A DNA stretch of 64,000 nucleotides from contig JAOTOL010001661.1 in the NCBI GenBank assembly GCA_034440575.1, forward strand, positions 1,394,001-1,458,000. Reading direction: 5' to 3'. Positions 10,008 to 21,834 of this stretch are shown here, piece by piece. Under the pieces are notes generated by a model. It ran no database searches, was not told the origin of the DNA, and saw nothing but the letters and a program-made list of their open reading frames with translations. This stretch comes from Imbricaverruca yamaguchii (Eukaryota; Arthropoda; Thecostraca; Neoverrucidae). Numbering within the stretch: the first letter of the stretch is position 1; each line of letters begins with the position of its first letter. The translations under genes were made by a program, and so were the position numbers.

Positions 10008-10900
10008 CTACACTTTTCTAGTGAACCTCTACCCTTCTCGGATTGATCTCTACCCTTCTTCGGTTGACCCACCTCCGGTGGACATTTACCATCATAGGCG
10101 GATCTCTCATTCTCGTCTATCCTTCTTGGGCAGACCTCTGCCTTCTCGGGTGGACCTTTACCCGTCTCAGGTGGACCATTGTATCCATCTTGAGCGAACC
10201 CCTGTGTCCATGTTGGACGGCTCTTTATGCATATTAAGTGGACATTTGTATTCATTTCCAGTGGACCTATGTGTCCATCTCAGGTAGACCTCTGTATCCG
10301 TCTAAGATAGACCTCTGTGTCCGCCTCGGGTAAACCCCTGTATCCATCTAGGATGGCTCTTTATTCATCCTAAGTGGACCTCTGTGTGTCCGTCTCAGTT
10401 GGACCCCTGTGCCCACCCGGGTGAACCCCTGTATCCATCTCGGATGGCTCTTTGCCCATCCTAAGTGGACCTCTGTATTCATCCCCGGTAGACCTCATGG
10501 GCGCTAAATGACCCAACCTGGTCGATGCGCCCTAAAGCTCGAATAACCAACCAACCAACCTGGTAGACCTCTGTCCATTTTTGGTGGATCTCTACAGATC
10601 TTGGGTGGAACTCCATGCACGCCTCGTATGGACCTCTGTGCCCATCTCAAGTGAACCGATGTGTATGTCTCAGTTAGACCTGTGTCCGCCTCCGGTGGAC
10701 CTCGTTCATCTTAGGTGGACCTGTGCGCCTGTCTCGAGTGGACCTCTGTGTCCATCTCAGGTGACCCTCTGTGTCTGTCTCGGGTGGACCTATGTGTTCA
10801 GCTAAGGTGGACCTCTGTGTCTGTCTCGGGTGGGCTTCCGTTTCAGTTTTCTCAAGTGCATCTGTATCTATGTTGGCTGACCCTCTGTTCTCATCTCGGG
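10008..10900 (+). repeat. Degenerate 22-24 bp GTGGACCTCTGTGTCC minisatellite
   Basis: About 38 diverged units of (A/T)GTGGACCTCTGTGTCCATCTC and relatives. It is interrupted by a short retro-insertion at 10497-10561. Confidence 0.9.
10497..10561 (+). mobile_element. 65-bp LINE/SINE 3'-end insertion with TSD
   Basis: Carries GGGCGCTAAATGACCCAACC then GTCGATGCGCCCTAAAG and a (CCAA)3 tail. It is flanked by GGTAGACCTC at 10487-10496 and 10562-10571. Because it lies inside a repeat array the TSD is less certain here than at the other sites. Confidence 0.7.
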
Positions 10901-12069
10901 TAGGATTCTACCCTACCATCCTCGCTACTTGGTCGCTCCCTGGAATGATACCAACCTTTGGGTGGGGAGGGAGAGGGTCCGTATGACCAGAATGACCGTG
11001 CACTGAGCTGTGGTGTGTGTGCCAGCGATAGGCGGGGAGCTATCCATCCCCTCGGAGGTGAGCATTGTTGGCACGTGCCATCGAGGAAGGTTGTGCACAT
11101 TAACCAACTTCCCTGCACGTATGCGGTGTCTGTTTACAAAGGTGGTTGCAAATGCCAATATTTAGTGTTTGTTTCGCCCACTTTTGGGCTTACCCGGATG
11201 GCTTTTGAGGTTGAATGCAATACAGTTCCCACGGTATCGAATGTTTGCGTTAATCGACAGCGATAGAGACGTGTGACTGCTGTATGAAACTACTCTCATC
11301 AGTATCGTCGCTTGCCACCGTTCCAATTGTACAGCACTCTTATTTGTGTTTTGCTTGCGTCAATCCGGCAAGACAACGATGCCTGCAGGCGCGAGGGCAA
11401 AATGGCCTGGAATGCGCTACTTGTTGGTCATCTCGCAACAGGCCGTTATTTGTTTCATTTGATAATTCAAGTGTATATGATGCACCGCCCTCTGAGTGTC
11501 ATATGTGGTGCATTTTTATACCCAACTCTGGTTGTTATCTGGCACGTCATGAAGCTCGTCAGCAGACGCGACCGACCGGGAACGTGCGCACTCCAGCACC
11601 CATCCACACCCACCGGCTGTCGAATTGTGTGCACAATCTGCTGTCGGTAGTTCCGCACGCCGATTAGTTTGGCATGCTCACACTGTATCACAGCATTCGT
11701 TTCGTGTTCGGGAGCAATGAATGTACGGCCCACTTAATGTCAGTTGCAGTTAATATCGATTGGCGCCTTTTACAATGTGACCTGATCACCAATTTTTACC
11801 GCTCGCCACTCCTCAGAACACAGCTGTGGCGTCAATGTGAGCTGTACACACGCATGTCGTTGCTGGGAACTACGCACATGCCATTGTTTCAGCGCCTACC
11901 TGTCATATCACGCATTTTTTCTGACGGACCGCCCGCCAGCAGTGATTGGCTGCTATATCTGGACAGGGCCGCAGTCTGTTTGGTGATACTGTGTCGGTGT
12001 GCTGTGTGTCCGGTGTGCTAGCTGGTCACTGGGGCCGTACCGTGCGGGGCAGATCCACTGTCGGACCGG
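10901..12069 (+). other. Intron, no supported feature
   Basis: Mixed-composition intronic sequence. Two overlapping 100-130 codon open frames (11284-11667) show no family resemblance and no splice context. Confidence 0.5.
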
Positions 12070-12450
12070 TGGTGCGGTGTGGTGTAGTGCCGCTGCCCTG
12101 CAGACGGTGATGGTGCCGTGTTGTCTGGTGATGTGGTGCTGTCTGGTGGTGTGGTGCGGTGTTATCCGGTGGTGCCGTGTTTAGTGGTGTGATGTTGTCC
12201 GATGGTGCGGTGTTGTCGGGTGGTGTGATGTCTGGTGCTGCGATGATGTCCGTCGTTGTGGTGTTGTCTGGTGGTGTGTGTTGTATTGGTGCTTTGTGGT
12301 GTGTGGTGTTATCCGGCAGTGTGGCGTTGTCCGGTGGTGCCGTGTTTAGTGGTGTGATGTTGTCCGATGGTGCGGTGTTGTCCGGTGGTGTGATGTCTGG
12401 TGCTGCGGTGATGTCCGTCGTTGTGGTGTTGTCCGGTGGTGCGGTGTGAC
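12070..12450 (+). repeat. GGTGGTGTGRTGTTGTCC repeat with 163-bp higher order
   Basis: G/T-rich imperfect short repeats. A block of about 100 bp beginning GGTGGTGCCGTGTTTAGTGG recurs at an offset of about 163 bp (12168 and 12331), so there is a second-level duplication. Confidence 0.85.
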
Positions 12451-12889
12451 GACTGGCATGTGACCCGAGCCACCAGCATGCCCCACTGTCCTGTCCGGCC
12501 TGTCAGAGAGGAGCACTGACGTCAGTCTGCGCTGGCACTCCGACTGGTCGATCCGCTGACGTGGCCGTCGATGTGCCTTGTGGGTCGGTTGTGACGTCGG
12601 GTCTCAATAGCCCAGTTGTCAGAATGGTGATGGCCGCTCACCCAGAGAACTGCAATATTATCCAGGGAGGGATAATCAAGAGTGTTGGTCGCCCTCGCTG
12701 TCTGTGGTAATAGACAAAAACGTTCACTCATGGAAGCTGTATGCCTCCAAAGTCACAGCTTTTCTAGCTAACGTATCATTTTTCAGCCAGAATCAATAGA
12801 GTTGCATGAAGCTAGTCACTAATGATAGTGAAAGCTGAACTAAACAACTGAACTTCGGGTGGTCCGTGCAATTTTTGTGACCGTGAGGC

Positions 12890-13416
12890 CGGCACCGTCT
12901 GTGTGTTGGTGAGACCGGTGCCCCCATGTGTTGGTGAGGCCGATAACCTCCATGTGTTGGTGAGGCAGGTACCCTCCATGTGTTGGTGAGGCTGGTACCG
13001 TCTGTGTGTTGGTGAGGCTGGCACCGCCTGACAACAGCTGTGTGTCGGGACAGGCTGGCCGGAGGAGTCGGTGGGGTGTCCGCGGCCCGTCAACAGTGAC
13101 GAGGTGTGGCTGGAGCGGAGGCTGGTACCCTCCATGTGTTGGTGAGGCCGGTACCCTCCATGTGTCGGTGAGGCCGGTACCCCCATGTGTCGGTGAGGCC
13201 GGTACCGTCTGTGTGTCGGTGAGGCCGGTACTCCCGATGTGTCGGTGAGACCGGTACCGCCTGACAGCAGCTGTGTGTCGGGACAGGCTGGCCGGAGGAG
13301 TCGGTGGGGTGTCCGCGGCCCGTCAACAGTGACGACGTGTGGCTGGAGCGGAGGATGGTACCCTCCAGGTGTTGGTGAGGCCGGTACCGCCTGACAGCAG
13401 CTGTGTGTCGGGACAG
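12890..13416 (+). repeat. GTGTTGGTGAGGCCGGTACC array with two extra exon-10 5' ends
   Basis: Units of about 22-24 bp (GTGTCGGTGAGGCCGGTACC) are interspersed with two near-identical copies of the exon-10 acceptor plus its first ~66 nt, starting at 13054 and 13287. The functional copy starts at 13417. Copies 1 and 2 run from exon sequence (GAGCGGAGG) straight back into GGTACCCTCC repeat and soon meet a stop. Confidence 0.9.
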
Positions 13417-13553
13417 GCTGGCCGGAGGAGTCGGTGGGGTGTCCGCGGCCCGTCAACAGTGACGACGTGTGGCTGGAGCGGAGGCCGCACGCCTACACCA
13501 CCGGCCGGCGGCGACCGCCGCCTCCACCCAAGCCGCGGCCACAGCCCGCCCAG
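13417..13553 (+). CDS. RhoGAPp190: RhoGAPp190 exon 10: polyproline linker
   Basis: The acceptor is GTCGGGACAG/GC and the donor GCCCAG/GTCAGT, giving phase 1 in and phase 0 out. It reads WPEESVGCPRPVNSDDVWLE, then RRPHAYTTGRRRPPPPPKP and RPQPAQ. The PPPPPKPRP run occupies the place of the VPPPIKPKP segment of vertebrate p190 and is a plausible SH3 ligand. It is the third and only productive copy of a triplicated exon start. Confidence 0.78.
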
Positions 13554-16135
13554 GTCAGTACCGCAGCAGTCCGGCACCGGCAAACGTCAGAACCGCCTCT
13601 ATGTGAACCTCGGTCCAGAATCGCCTCACTTCCGAACCCAGGCCTATTTCCTGGTCTTCCTCCGGCCTCCAGTCCATCCCACCTCCATCCTCTCTGGAGG
13701 ATGGAGTGGATTTATTGTGGCAAGGTCAACATTGCCACAGCTCAATGCATTTTAAAAATAATTTCTCCGTATGGCACATGTCAGTATTATATATGCCAAA
13801 TGACAGGAGTATATATACGATACTAGTATTATGCTGTGGTGTATAAATGTCCTACTTGCTAATGCAGAAATATTGTAATTCACGGCCACGAGTTTAGGTT
13901 CCGGGAAGAATTGTGCGATATGGTGACCCATTTTCGCATTGTTGTTCCAGTGTTTCGCGTTCCAGTATTATCCGATGTGTTTGTTTCATGTTGAGTTTAG
14001 ATATACCATGTTGTACCCAAAATCAAATCTTCGTTGCCCACCCCATCCTTAAATTCATCAAGAGTCCGCAAAATTTTTCACTCTTCGCACTATCACTTTC
14101 ATCAATGGCGACGTTCCTTACAAAACACCTGTCCGTTCCACCGAGACACCGATCGGTATCTCGGTGTTGCAGACATTTACCGCTTTTAGTGTCTATCACC
14201 CTCGTCGTTTTCCCACCATACTCGGCTGTATGCAGCTGCTCGATCGGTAGTTCATAAGCTGGCTTGTACGTGGCAGCACCGTCGCGCCGCGGTGGACAAG
14301 GCGTACAGCAGGGATCGACCGGGTTTATAGAAGCACGGCGGTCAGATACTGATGCAAGTAAATGGACTCTCTAAATGGATACATGGACTCGCTGTCAGGG
14401 GTGATGACTTGTGAGAAGTGCAGATACTGCAACATAAATTAGTAGTTATCAGTCATTATCCACGTATTTTCTGTTACTTCATGCGAGGAAAATCAAAATT
14501 TTAACGGATAATTGACAGTTTATCGCAGTCCAACCATTGGTATCTCTGCTCCTCCAATCTCTCCTTCTCCAATCCATTCTCACCTCCCTCTGTCCTTCCC
14601 TTTCGTCCACCGCTCCATCCTCCTTGTTTTACGAATCCTGCATCGGCGTTACGAAGAGTACACATTTTAGTATATAGACTGCAGATAGATTGCACTTAGC
14701 GAAGATCGTGAAAATTGCACATCAGTATTACAGATTCAAGATCATGGAGTGGCGGATTCAGGAATGTTTCTTGGGGGTATATTTTCCTGGAGGGTGATGG
14801 GGAGGGGTGGGAACCAGTTATAAATTATTTGTGAAGTAGGATGCTATGCACCACGCACTGGGCACTAAATCGACGTCCTTCCCAAAGAAGTATCAACATC
14901 GTGCTTCTTGGTGCGTACTTGTGAAGTCTTCATGCCTCGTTTCTACCAGTATTATGTTTATAAGTACCCTGGTTATGCTCATAATGACTGATTTGGGATC
15001 GTGATAACGAACATCATGTGGGCGCATTCCAGGTAGAGGGACCTGGAGCCTATAGTTACTTATGATTTGCTGTTATTCAATGCCAGTTTATAGCATAGGT
15101 ATTTGTATTGTTCTTGTTGATATCAGTATTCCCCAAATTAGGTGCCTCTCAAGACACTCAAAACCGACAGCCATATGTACTCAATGGTCTCATCAATGAG
15201 TTTTAAGGACCGAAGTATTGCAAATTTGCGTGGAAATTTCGGCATCCAGCTGTACTCGTTTCGACATCTCACACCTAAGGATAAATCATTATTTGAGCAC
15301 TGGTGGGAAGGGAGAGAGAGAGAGGGGGCAGCAGAGGCATTGGTGGTTGGATTGTAATAGGTTGTTAAATGTCACAATCTCGATTGTTTCACCCACAACG
15401 TCGAGTAACAGCAAATACATGAATATTGATGGATATTACTTTATGTTGCTCTCTCTCTACGCTTCTCACGTCATCATCCATGACAGCGAATCCACTCATC
15501 ACCCATCTCAAAATATCTACCTTCATTAGTATCTGACCTCCGTGTGTCTACATCAATCCTGTCGGGCATTGACGACTGATCTCTTAACTGCGGTGCGATG
15601 ATTCTGCAACCTATGAGTAGTTTATGAACTACCGATCGAGTAGCTCCTTTCCGCCGGGTGTTGTGGCAACACAACGAGGGTGATGGACACTAAAAGCGGT
15701 ACATATCTGCACTACTAGTGTACCGACATTTCAGATAGGTGCTTGGAAGGAACGCCACCATCGATGGAGGCGAGAGTGTGAAAAGTGAACAATTGTTATG
15801 AACCTTGACGACTTTAAGGCAGGTGTATGGGCGAATGAAATTTATTTTTGGGACAAGAATGACATATTTTAACTCAGCATGAAAAACAACATTGAATGAT
15901 CCCCGGAAATCTAAGGTCAGAAACAAAAGTGCAAAAAATGTCACCCTATTGTGCAGCACACATTGTTTTTTATCCTGATATTTTTCACCACTGGGAGTTT
16001 CGACAATACTTGGTGCAGTCAAACAATGGTTATTGGTGAGGCAATGTCAAGCTAATTATTTATGGTCTATTGACTAGACGGGGCGGCGGTGTGACTTGCC
16101 ATTTAGTGGTGTGATGCCAGGGCGGCCGCGGTCGA
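13554..16135 (+). other. Long intron, no supported feature
   Basis: AT-richer intronic sequence without clear arrays. Related words recur in opposite orientation (TCTATCACCCTCGT at 14191 against ACGAGGGTGATGGACAC at 15674, each near ATTTACCGCTTTTAGTG or its complement), suggesting two old, oppositely oriented copies of one dispersed repeat around 14030-14260 and 15660-15880. Confidence 0.5.
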
Positions 16136-16198
16136 GTCAGACGTTGGCGCGAAGGCCAACGTCTGACGTTATATTTCTTGCTTTATGCGCAAGAAATA
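16136..16198 (+). other. Two adjacent perfect hairpins
   Basis: Stem 1 is GTCAGACGTTGGC (16136-16148) with its exact complement at 16155-16167 and a 6-nt loop. Stem 2 is TATTTCTTGC (16172-16181) with its complement at 16189-16198 and a 7-nt loop. Only four bases separate the hairpins. Confidence 0.85.
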
Positions 16199-16795
16199 CC
16201 AAACACTACGTGCTTCATTGTATTTCTGAACAAACCCCCAATGCATCATTGACTGCTTCCCTAGTAAATGGTAGACACATACATCTATGCTTCGACTGTG
16301 TCGATTAACGATGTGGTCTGAAGCTGCTGCTTGGCGTTGCCACCGACCTGACCTGATGTGACCTGGTCCAGCAGCCAGGAAAGCTCAATCTGCATAATTT
16401 CTCCAGCGTAGTGGACACTCTGGACAAACTCAACCTCACCAACCGTGCTGAGCCGCGGACAAACAAAATGGCTCCTGCCTATTCTCAGCACTCAGAATAT
16501 GCACAAGTAAGCTCACGGCCACGGGTGCGGGAGTGGACATGACTCTTGGTCACGTCTCCCACTCATCATGCACAAGTATGCTCACCTCCATGGGGGTAGG
16601 AGCAGACAGGACCCTTAGTCATGGATCTCACTCAATATGTACAAATAAGCTCACTGTCATAAGTGTGGGAACTTGGTCTTGGTTCGGAGGACTTTTGGTC
16701 ATGTCTCCCACTCATTGTACGCACTTGCACGTTTTCCAATAATATATTTTTACCATTGTTTATTGTCGGAATTCGAGACATATAATGCGGATGGT

Positions 16796-17154
16796 CCGTG
16801 CTCCAGGTTCAGAACACCATGCAGGACGTTTGTGTGTGTGTGTTGGGGAGGGCGGCCCCACCGCCAGTGTGTGTAGTGCTGCTGGCCCGTGCTCCAGGTT
16901 CAGAACACCATGCAGGACGTTTGTGTGTGTTGGGGAGAGCCGCCCCACCGCCAGTGTGTGTAGTGCCGATGGCCCATGCTCCAGGTTCAGAACACCATGC
17001 AGGACGTTTGTGTTTTGGGGAGAGCCGCCCACGCATGTGTGTAGTGCCGATGGCCCATGCTCCAGGTTCAGAACACCATGCAGGACGTTTGTGTGTGTGT
17101 TGGGGAGAGCCGCCCCACCGCCAGTGTGTGTAGTGCCGATGGCCCGTGCTCCAG
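16796..17154 (+). repeat. About 80-91 bp minisatellite mimicking exon 11 borders
   Basis: Four units with starts equivalent to the exon start at 16807, 16898, 16985 and 17065, then the real exon at 17155. Each contains GTGCTCCAG/GTTCAGAACACCATGC, close to the true acceptor and exon start, and CCGCCAGTGTGTGTAGTG, close to the true exon end CCGCCAGTGTGAGTGG. Confidence 0.92.
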
Positions 17155-17278
17155 GTCCAGGATGCCGTGCTTCCGGGCGGCAAGTTCGACGGCGACTACA
17201 GCTACACACTTGCCCAGGAGTTGGGCGTACACAGCGCCAAAGCCCGCCTCCGGCACCGCACGGAAAAGTGCCGCCAGT
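17155..17278 (+). CDS. RhoGAPp190: RhoGAPp190 exon 11: linker
   Basis: The acceptor is CGTGCTCCAG and the donor GCCAGT/GTGAGT (strong), giving phase 0 in and phase 1 out. It reads VQDAVLPGGKFDGDYSYTLA, then QELGVHSAKARLRHRTEKCR and Q. DYSY could be a tyrosine phosphorylation site, but that is speculation. Vertebrate p190 has tyrosine sites in this broad region. Confidence 0.78.
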
Positions 17279-17960
17279 GTGAGTGGAATGCCGAGCATCC
17301 GTCTCCCGTCCCGTGTCCTGCATCCTGCTGGGTGTGGGTGGTGCTGTGGCGAAATCGGTGCGATAATCCCCCTTCTGTAAAACCAAGATCAGGCCGCATT
17401 GTTCTTTGATGCTATTTCGCTATTTCTCCTTCAATCAAATGTGATAACTTAGAACTGACATATTGCTTCTCATGCGAACTCACATGCTGGGTGAGAGTTA
17501 TTTTCGCGTCGGAGCCGTCTGCAACCGGGCTTCTGTTAATGTATTTGTGTATTAAAAATGTTCGTGTTGGTAATTCAACCGAGTAGTCTCGCGACTGAAC
17601 GGACTGGTTTCCATGAATAGCTGGAAGGCTGCCTATAGTAGAGCCACTGTATAACACACCGTCTATTCCACCAGCGCTCTCCGAAGCTGATTATATTATT
17701 TGATGTCGGTTTCGCGGGAGGGGTGGGGTAACTGCCAAGTATTGAGATTTTGCACCGATGTTTTTATTCGAAAATCGTCCAACTTGTAGAATGCGATGTG
17801 TCAGTAGCAGCTACTGTGATGAACACTATATTCAGTATATACCAGGCGTGTTCAATTCAGCGATCGATGTCTCGATCCAAAGCCCGCTTGTGGTCTTTTT
17901 TATCGGATTTTGAAATATGGGTTGCCTTCGAACTGGTCTGGTTATGCAAAAGTTGGAATT
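17279..17960 (+). other. Intron, no supported feature
   Basis: Unremarkable intronic sequence with no array or coding signal. Confidence 0.5.
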
Positions 17961-17973
17961 ATCTAATCATTAT

Positions 17974-18165
17974 CTCTTCTCAGCTTCCTATGTGATGTGA
18001 AGTTTTACGTTATTTACCCAGGGCGTTAACATCTGGATGCGCCAGAAAAGAGAATACTTGTAATATAAGGGATGTCTTATAGCTACCCTGGGAACAATTA
18101 ACAGTTATGGGCGCTAAATGACCTAGTAGTTGGCGCGCCCTTAAACCCAAATAATCAATCAATCA
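17974..18165 (+). mobile_element. 192-bp LINE/SINE 3'-end insertion with TSD
   Basis: Longest copy of the dispersed tail family: it ends GGGCGCTAAATGACCTAGT, then GGCGCGCCCTTAAACCC, AAATAATC and (AATC)n. Direct repeats ATCTAATCATTAT lie at 17961-17973 and 18166-18178; the (AATC) tail makes the exact right edge slightly ambiguous. Confidence 0.72.
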
Positions 18166-18179
18166 ATCTAATCATTATG

Positions 18180-19010
18180 TCGTTTTCGTTTGAGTTAATG
18201 ATAGCACACGGAGTCATAATTTGCTTACTAAGACGACCATGCTATTCCAACGATTGGTTTCCACCTCAGGGATTTCGAAAGTAATTACCCGATTTGTTCC
18301 GCGAAAATCAACGTTCTTTTGCCGATAAATAATGTGCATTTTTGTAATAGGCATTAAGGAGGATGAAAGTACATTTTACATTTGCCCGCTTTTGCTGTAT
18401 CGATCAACACATTTTCCTGTAATATGCGCGATTCGACAACTAACCAATTCGAGTAGTTCAATGGGAGTGTGATCATGTTTTAAGCATCGCACTCATTCAG
18501 GGCACAGCAATATTGAGCATTTCCGCCTGAAGTAATAATGCACACTTCCCTCAACAAAGTTGATGCACGTTATTTTTATCACAATCTTCCCCAAGTAACG
18601 GCTTTGTTTTTTGTTTTGTTTTTACTTCGGAGTTGTGCAAAGGCGTCCTGAGAATGCTGCGTGCTTTTTACATGCATCCTCCTCGTTACCTGGTTTTTCT
18701 GTTGTCAATGAACAACCTTTTATCAACGTGGTGCAATGCCTTCCTTTCGTGATGTATTTTTGTCATGACGAAAATCAAGGCATAATCTGAGATATAACTG
18801 TAGGAGCTCTTTCTTTGAAATTAACCTTCAATTAAAACTTAAGTAACTTTAAAACTTAAAAGTAATACTGGAATTGTAACTTTTTTACTAACATGATCGG
18901 ATGTGTTATGGGTTAATATATAACGCAGTACGTTAAAAGTGTACTTTTATTGCAAAAATGAAGATCGAGACTATTTTATCTTGCTTGTTGGTATCACAAC
19001 TTTGAATTCA
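18180..19010 (+). other. AT-rich intron
   Basis: AT-rich intronic sequence with no gene, array or element recognised. Confidence 0.5.
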
Positions 19011-19700
19011 CAGGGCGATCCATTACGTTTGCTATTCACGTCATGGGTTCAGTTTAGTGGTGTCGGGTGATTATGATGCATGACGTGGCTTCACGTTATG
19101 GGGTTAGATTAACGGTATCGAGTGATTATGCTGCGCACAGTGGCTTCATATTATGGGGCCAGTTTAACGGTGTCGAGTGATTATGACGCATGAAGTGGCT
19201 TCGTTTGTTTATTGGGTGGTTCTGCACATTTGCGGCTAATGGCGCCGCCCACACCGTTTCGCCGGTGGGCCGCGGGATTGGGAGATATCCCGATCGGTGC
19301 TGGTGTCGAACCCGGGACCTTTGGTACCCAGAGCCCAACACCTTAACCATTCGGCCATCCCCGCCCGCATGAAGTGGCTTCATGTTATCGGGTCAGTTTA
19401 ACGGTGTCGGGTGATTATGCTGCATACAGTGGTTTCATGTTATGGAGTCAGTTTAACGGTGTCGGGTGATTATGCTGCACGAAGTGGCTTCATGTTATGG
19501 AGTCAGTTTAACGGTGCCGGGTGATTATGCTACATACAGTGGTTTCATGCTATGGAGTCAGTTTAACGGTGCCGGGTGATTATGCTGCATACAGTGGCTT
19601 CATGTTATCGGGTCAGTTTAACGGTGTCGGGTGATTATGCTGCATACAGTGGTTTCATGCTATGGAGTCAGTTTAACGGTGTCGGGTGATTATGCTGCAT
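19010..19700 (+). repeat. About 60-bp minisatellite interrupted by a SINE
   Basis: Units contain GTGGCTTCATGTTATGGGGT, CAGTTTAACGGTGTCGGGTG and ATTATGCTGCATACA. About eight copies remain outside the SINE at 19203-19366. Confidence 0.92.
19203..19366 (-). mobile_element. tRNA-headed SINE, complete, with 15-bp TSD
   Basis: Read on the minus strand, the element begins GCGGGGATGGCCGAATGG. The A box is TGGCCGAATGG (complement of 19347-19357) and the B box GGTTCGACACC (complement of 19302-19312). It continues through a GC-rich body and ends in AATAAACAAAC. It is flanked by exact direct repeats GCATGAAGTGGCTTC at 19188-19202 and 19367-19381, which shows target-primed insertion into one unit of the host minisatellite. 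A related truncated copy lies at 37513-37582. Confidence 0.9.
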
Positions 19701-21219
19701 GGAGTGGTTGGCTTTCTTCAGAGGTAAAATCTGCTGTCTATGTCCCCAAGCGGTATGTCTAAAGGTGTCATTGCTCACAAAATCGCCTAGATATTCCGTA
19801 TGTGGCACGTTTATATCGATTCCACGATGTTCCAAATTGGTATGTATTTATCAAAGGACCGAATTCGAATTTACATCGGACTTTACTTTCTGAGTTTTTC
19901 TTTAATTTTGTGTTGATCTAATATGAATAAAGCTAGGCAATGAAGCTAATTGAGCCGCCGAGACATGCTACACCAAACTGACATTATTATCGTCCAGTAG
20001 CACCCGGTGGAAACCACGATTGGTCACAAGACCACTTTAAAACGGCATATAGCACATGAGCGTGCCATGCTACCGCGCTGCGCAGTGTGTGCCCAGGTTC
20101 AACAAAAGGCAATTTCCAAATCGTCCCTGTCCTTTCCCCTCCTTCTGGCTTGCCTTGCGTCTGATCTTCTGATCTTCTGGCTGAATTACAATTTGATCGA
20201 AACACATGAGCTAAGCTAAAGTCGAGCTAATTCAATATATGGCGACCGTCGTACATAACGGACCAGTGTGGTGTTCGTGCCTGCCGAAATATTCTCCTCA
20301 TGCCGACGTTGAAAAAAAGTCAGCTGAAAGCTCAAAATACTGCACTGAAATCGATGCACACTCACAGATTATGCGCGCCTCGCGTGCTCACCGAGCGATC
20401 AGAGCCGGAAGACTCCAGCGGACTGAGCTGTAATGACTGATAAGCAGGCGAACGGCCGGCCGGTAGAACGCCTCGCTGGAGTTCGCCATCGCTGGAGGGT
20501 TTGATCCCTCTCCCCAGTCTCCGCTCCTCTTTCACCTTAATCTTCACCCTGATGTTAAGGTGAAGCCGTCAAGTAGTCGTAGATTATAATATGCGACCCT
20601 TCAATGCATATTTGCTTCCTCACCTTTGGTGTTGCTGTGGATTCCAAGCAGTTGTGTGGCTTCATCCCTGTCTGGAGGTATTGTATTGTATCGCGTCCGT
20701 GGTGGCATCCAGGTTTTCTTTGGATGTTATGCCAATGTCATGCATGTAGGCATCTATAAAGTACACCATGGATGCACAACAAAACATAATACAACATGAA
20801 CAAAGTATTGAGAGAGAAAAGAACATCACGAAAATCTACCAAAATTTAGCCCGAAGCTGACGACCGAGGTATAAGAATTGCATTGACGTGCCTCAAAAGC
20901 CGTGTTGGAGTTCACCAGGTGCCGGTCCCTGCAAAGATGGTGCGTTGTGGTGATATTTCCATTGATGTGTGGCACAGCCAAGGAAGGAGTTTTTGTCACC
21001 TATATGTGATATCGTCGGGTATGCAGCTGTTGATGCATTCCATGTTGTTCGTTGTGATGAATGCTCTCTGTACATCGCAAGATATTTCAGTTTTTGTGGA
21101 CATTTCGTTTCGTTCGAAATCGTGTGCATCGGGGTATCTTCGCCTGCCTGTTGAGTGGGTTTTCAATTTATTTTCATGGTGCTATTTTTGCCCGTGATAT
21201 TCATATGCTGAGGATGAGC
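19701..21219 (+). other. Intron, no supported feature
   Basis: Mixed intronic sequence. 20400-20560 has short self-complementary GC-rich pieces but no recognisable gene. Confidence 0.5.
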
Positions 21220-21375
21220 ATCGTCGAAATATAATTTCTCATATCGTCGAAATATTGTTGATATCGTTGAAGTATAATTGTTGATATCGTCGTAATATCA
21301 TTGTTGAGATCGCCGAAATATTATTTTTCGTATCATCGGAGTGTCATTGTTGATATCGTTGTCGAAATATCATGA
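21220..21375 (+). repeat. Degenerate ATATCGTCGAAATATTGTTG repeat
   Basis: About six diverged units of GATATCGTCGAAATATYRTT. Confidence 0.8.
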
Positions 21376-21834
21376 AGTTGTTATATCGTCGACGGCTACG
21401 AGGATTTTGGACGTCGAGGTCGGACGTCCCAATGTACCAGCGGACACTGGCGTTGTGGTGATATTTACTGGCAAAATGCGACCGCTGCCACTTTCTCTCT
21501 AATCCTCTCTGTTTCCTGGGACCTCATGGACACATGTGATCTGTGTGTTGATCCACGCTTCACTGCGACACGCACGAAAGATACCATCTGCAACCGTCAG
21601 GCGGCAAGTTTGCGGCGCAGTTCCGGTTCCCTTCAGGCGCCCAGCTTCGGTTTCGCAAATAGCAGAAGGTTGCAGGCAAACTGAAGAAGCTAGACGGCAG
21701 GTGGTAAAAGTACTTCGTAAAAATTGCGCATCGGGCGGCCGGCCGGCGCCTGCCTCATTGCTGTGGAGGTGCGGCGGTCTGCGGCGGCGGTCACAGACCC
21801 CGGCCCGTGCGGTGAGAGCTGCCAGCTCCGCTGT

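Noticed and set aside
9983..10287. Open frames of DLYPSxVD and KGRDQSEKGRG repeats
   Set aside because: Diverged 22-24 bp minisatellite.
11284..11667. 127-codon plus-strand frame
   Set aside because: No recognisable family, no fitting splice sites, and an overlapping alternative frame is just as long.
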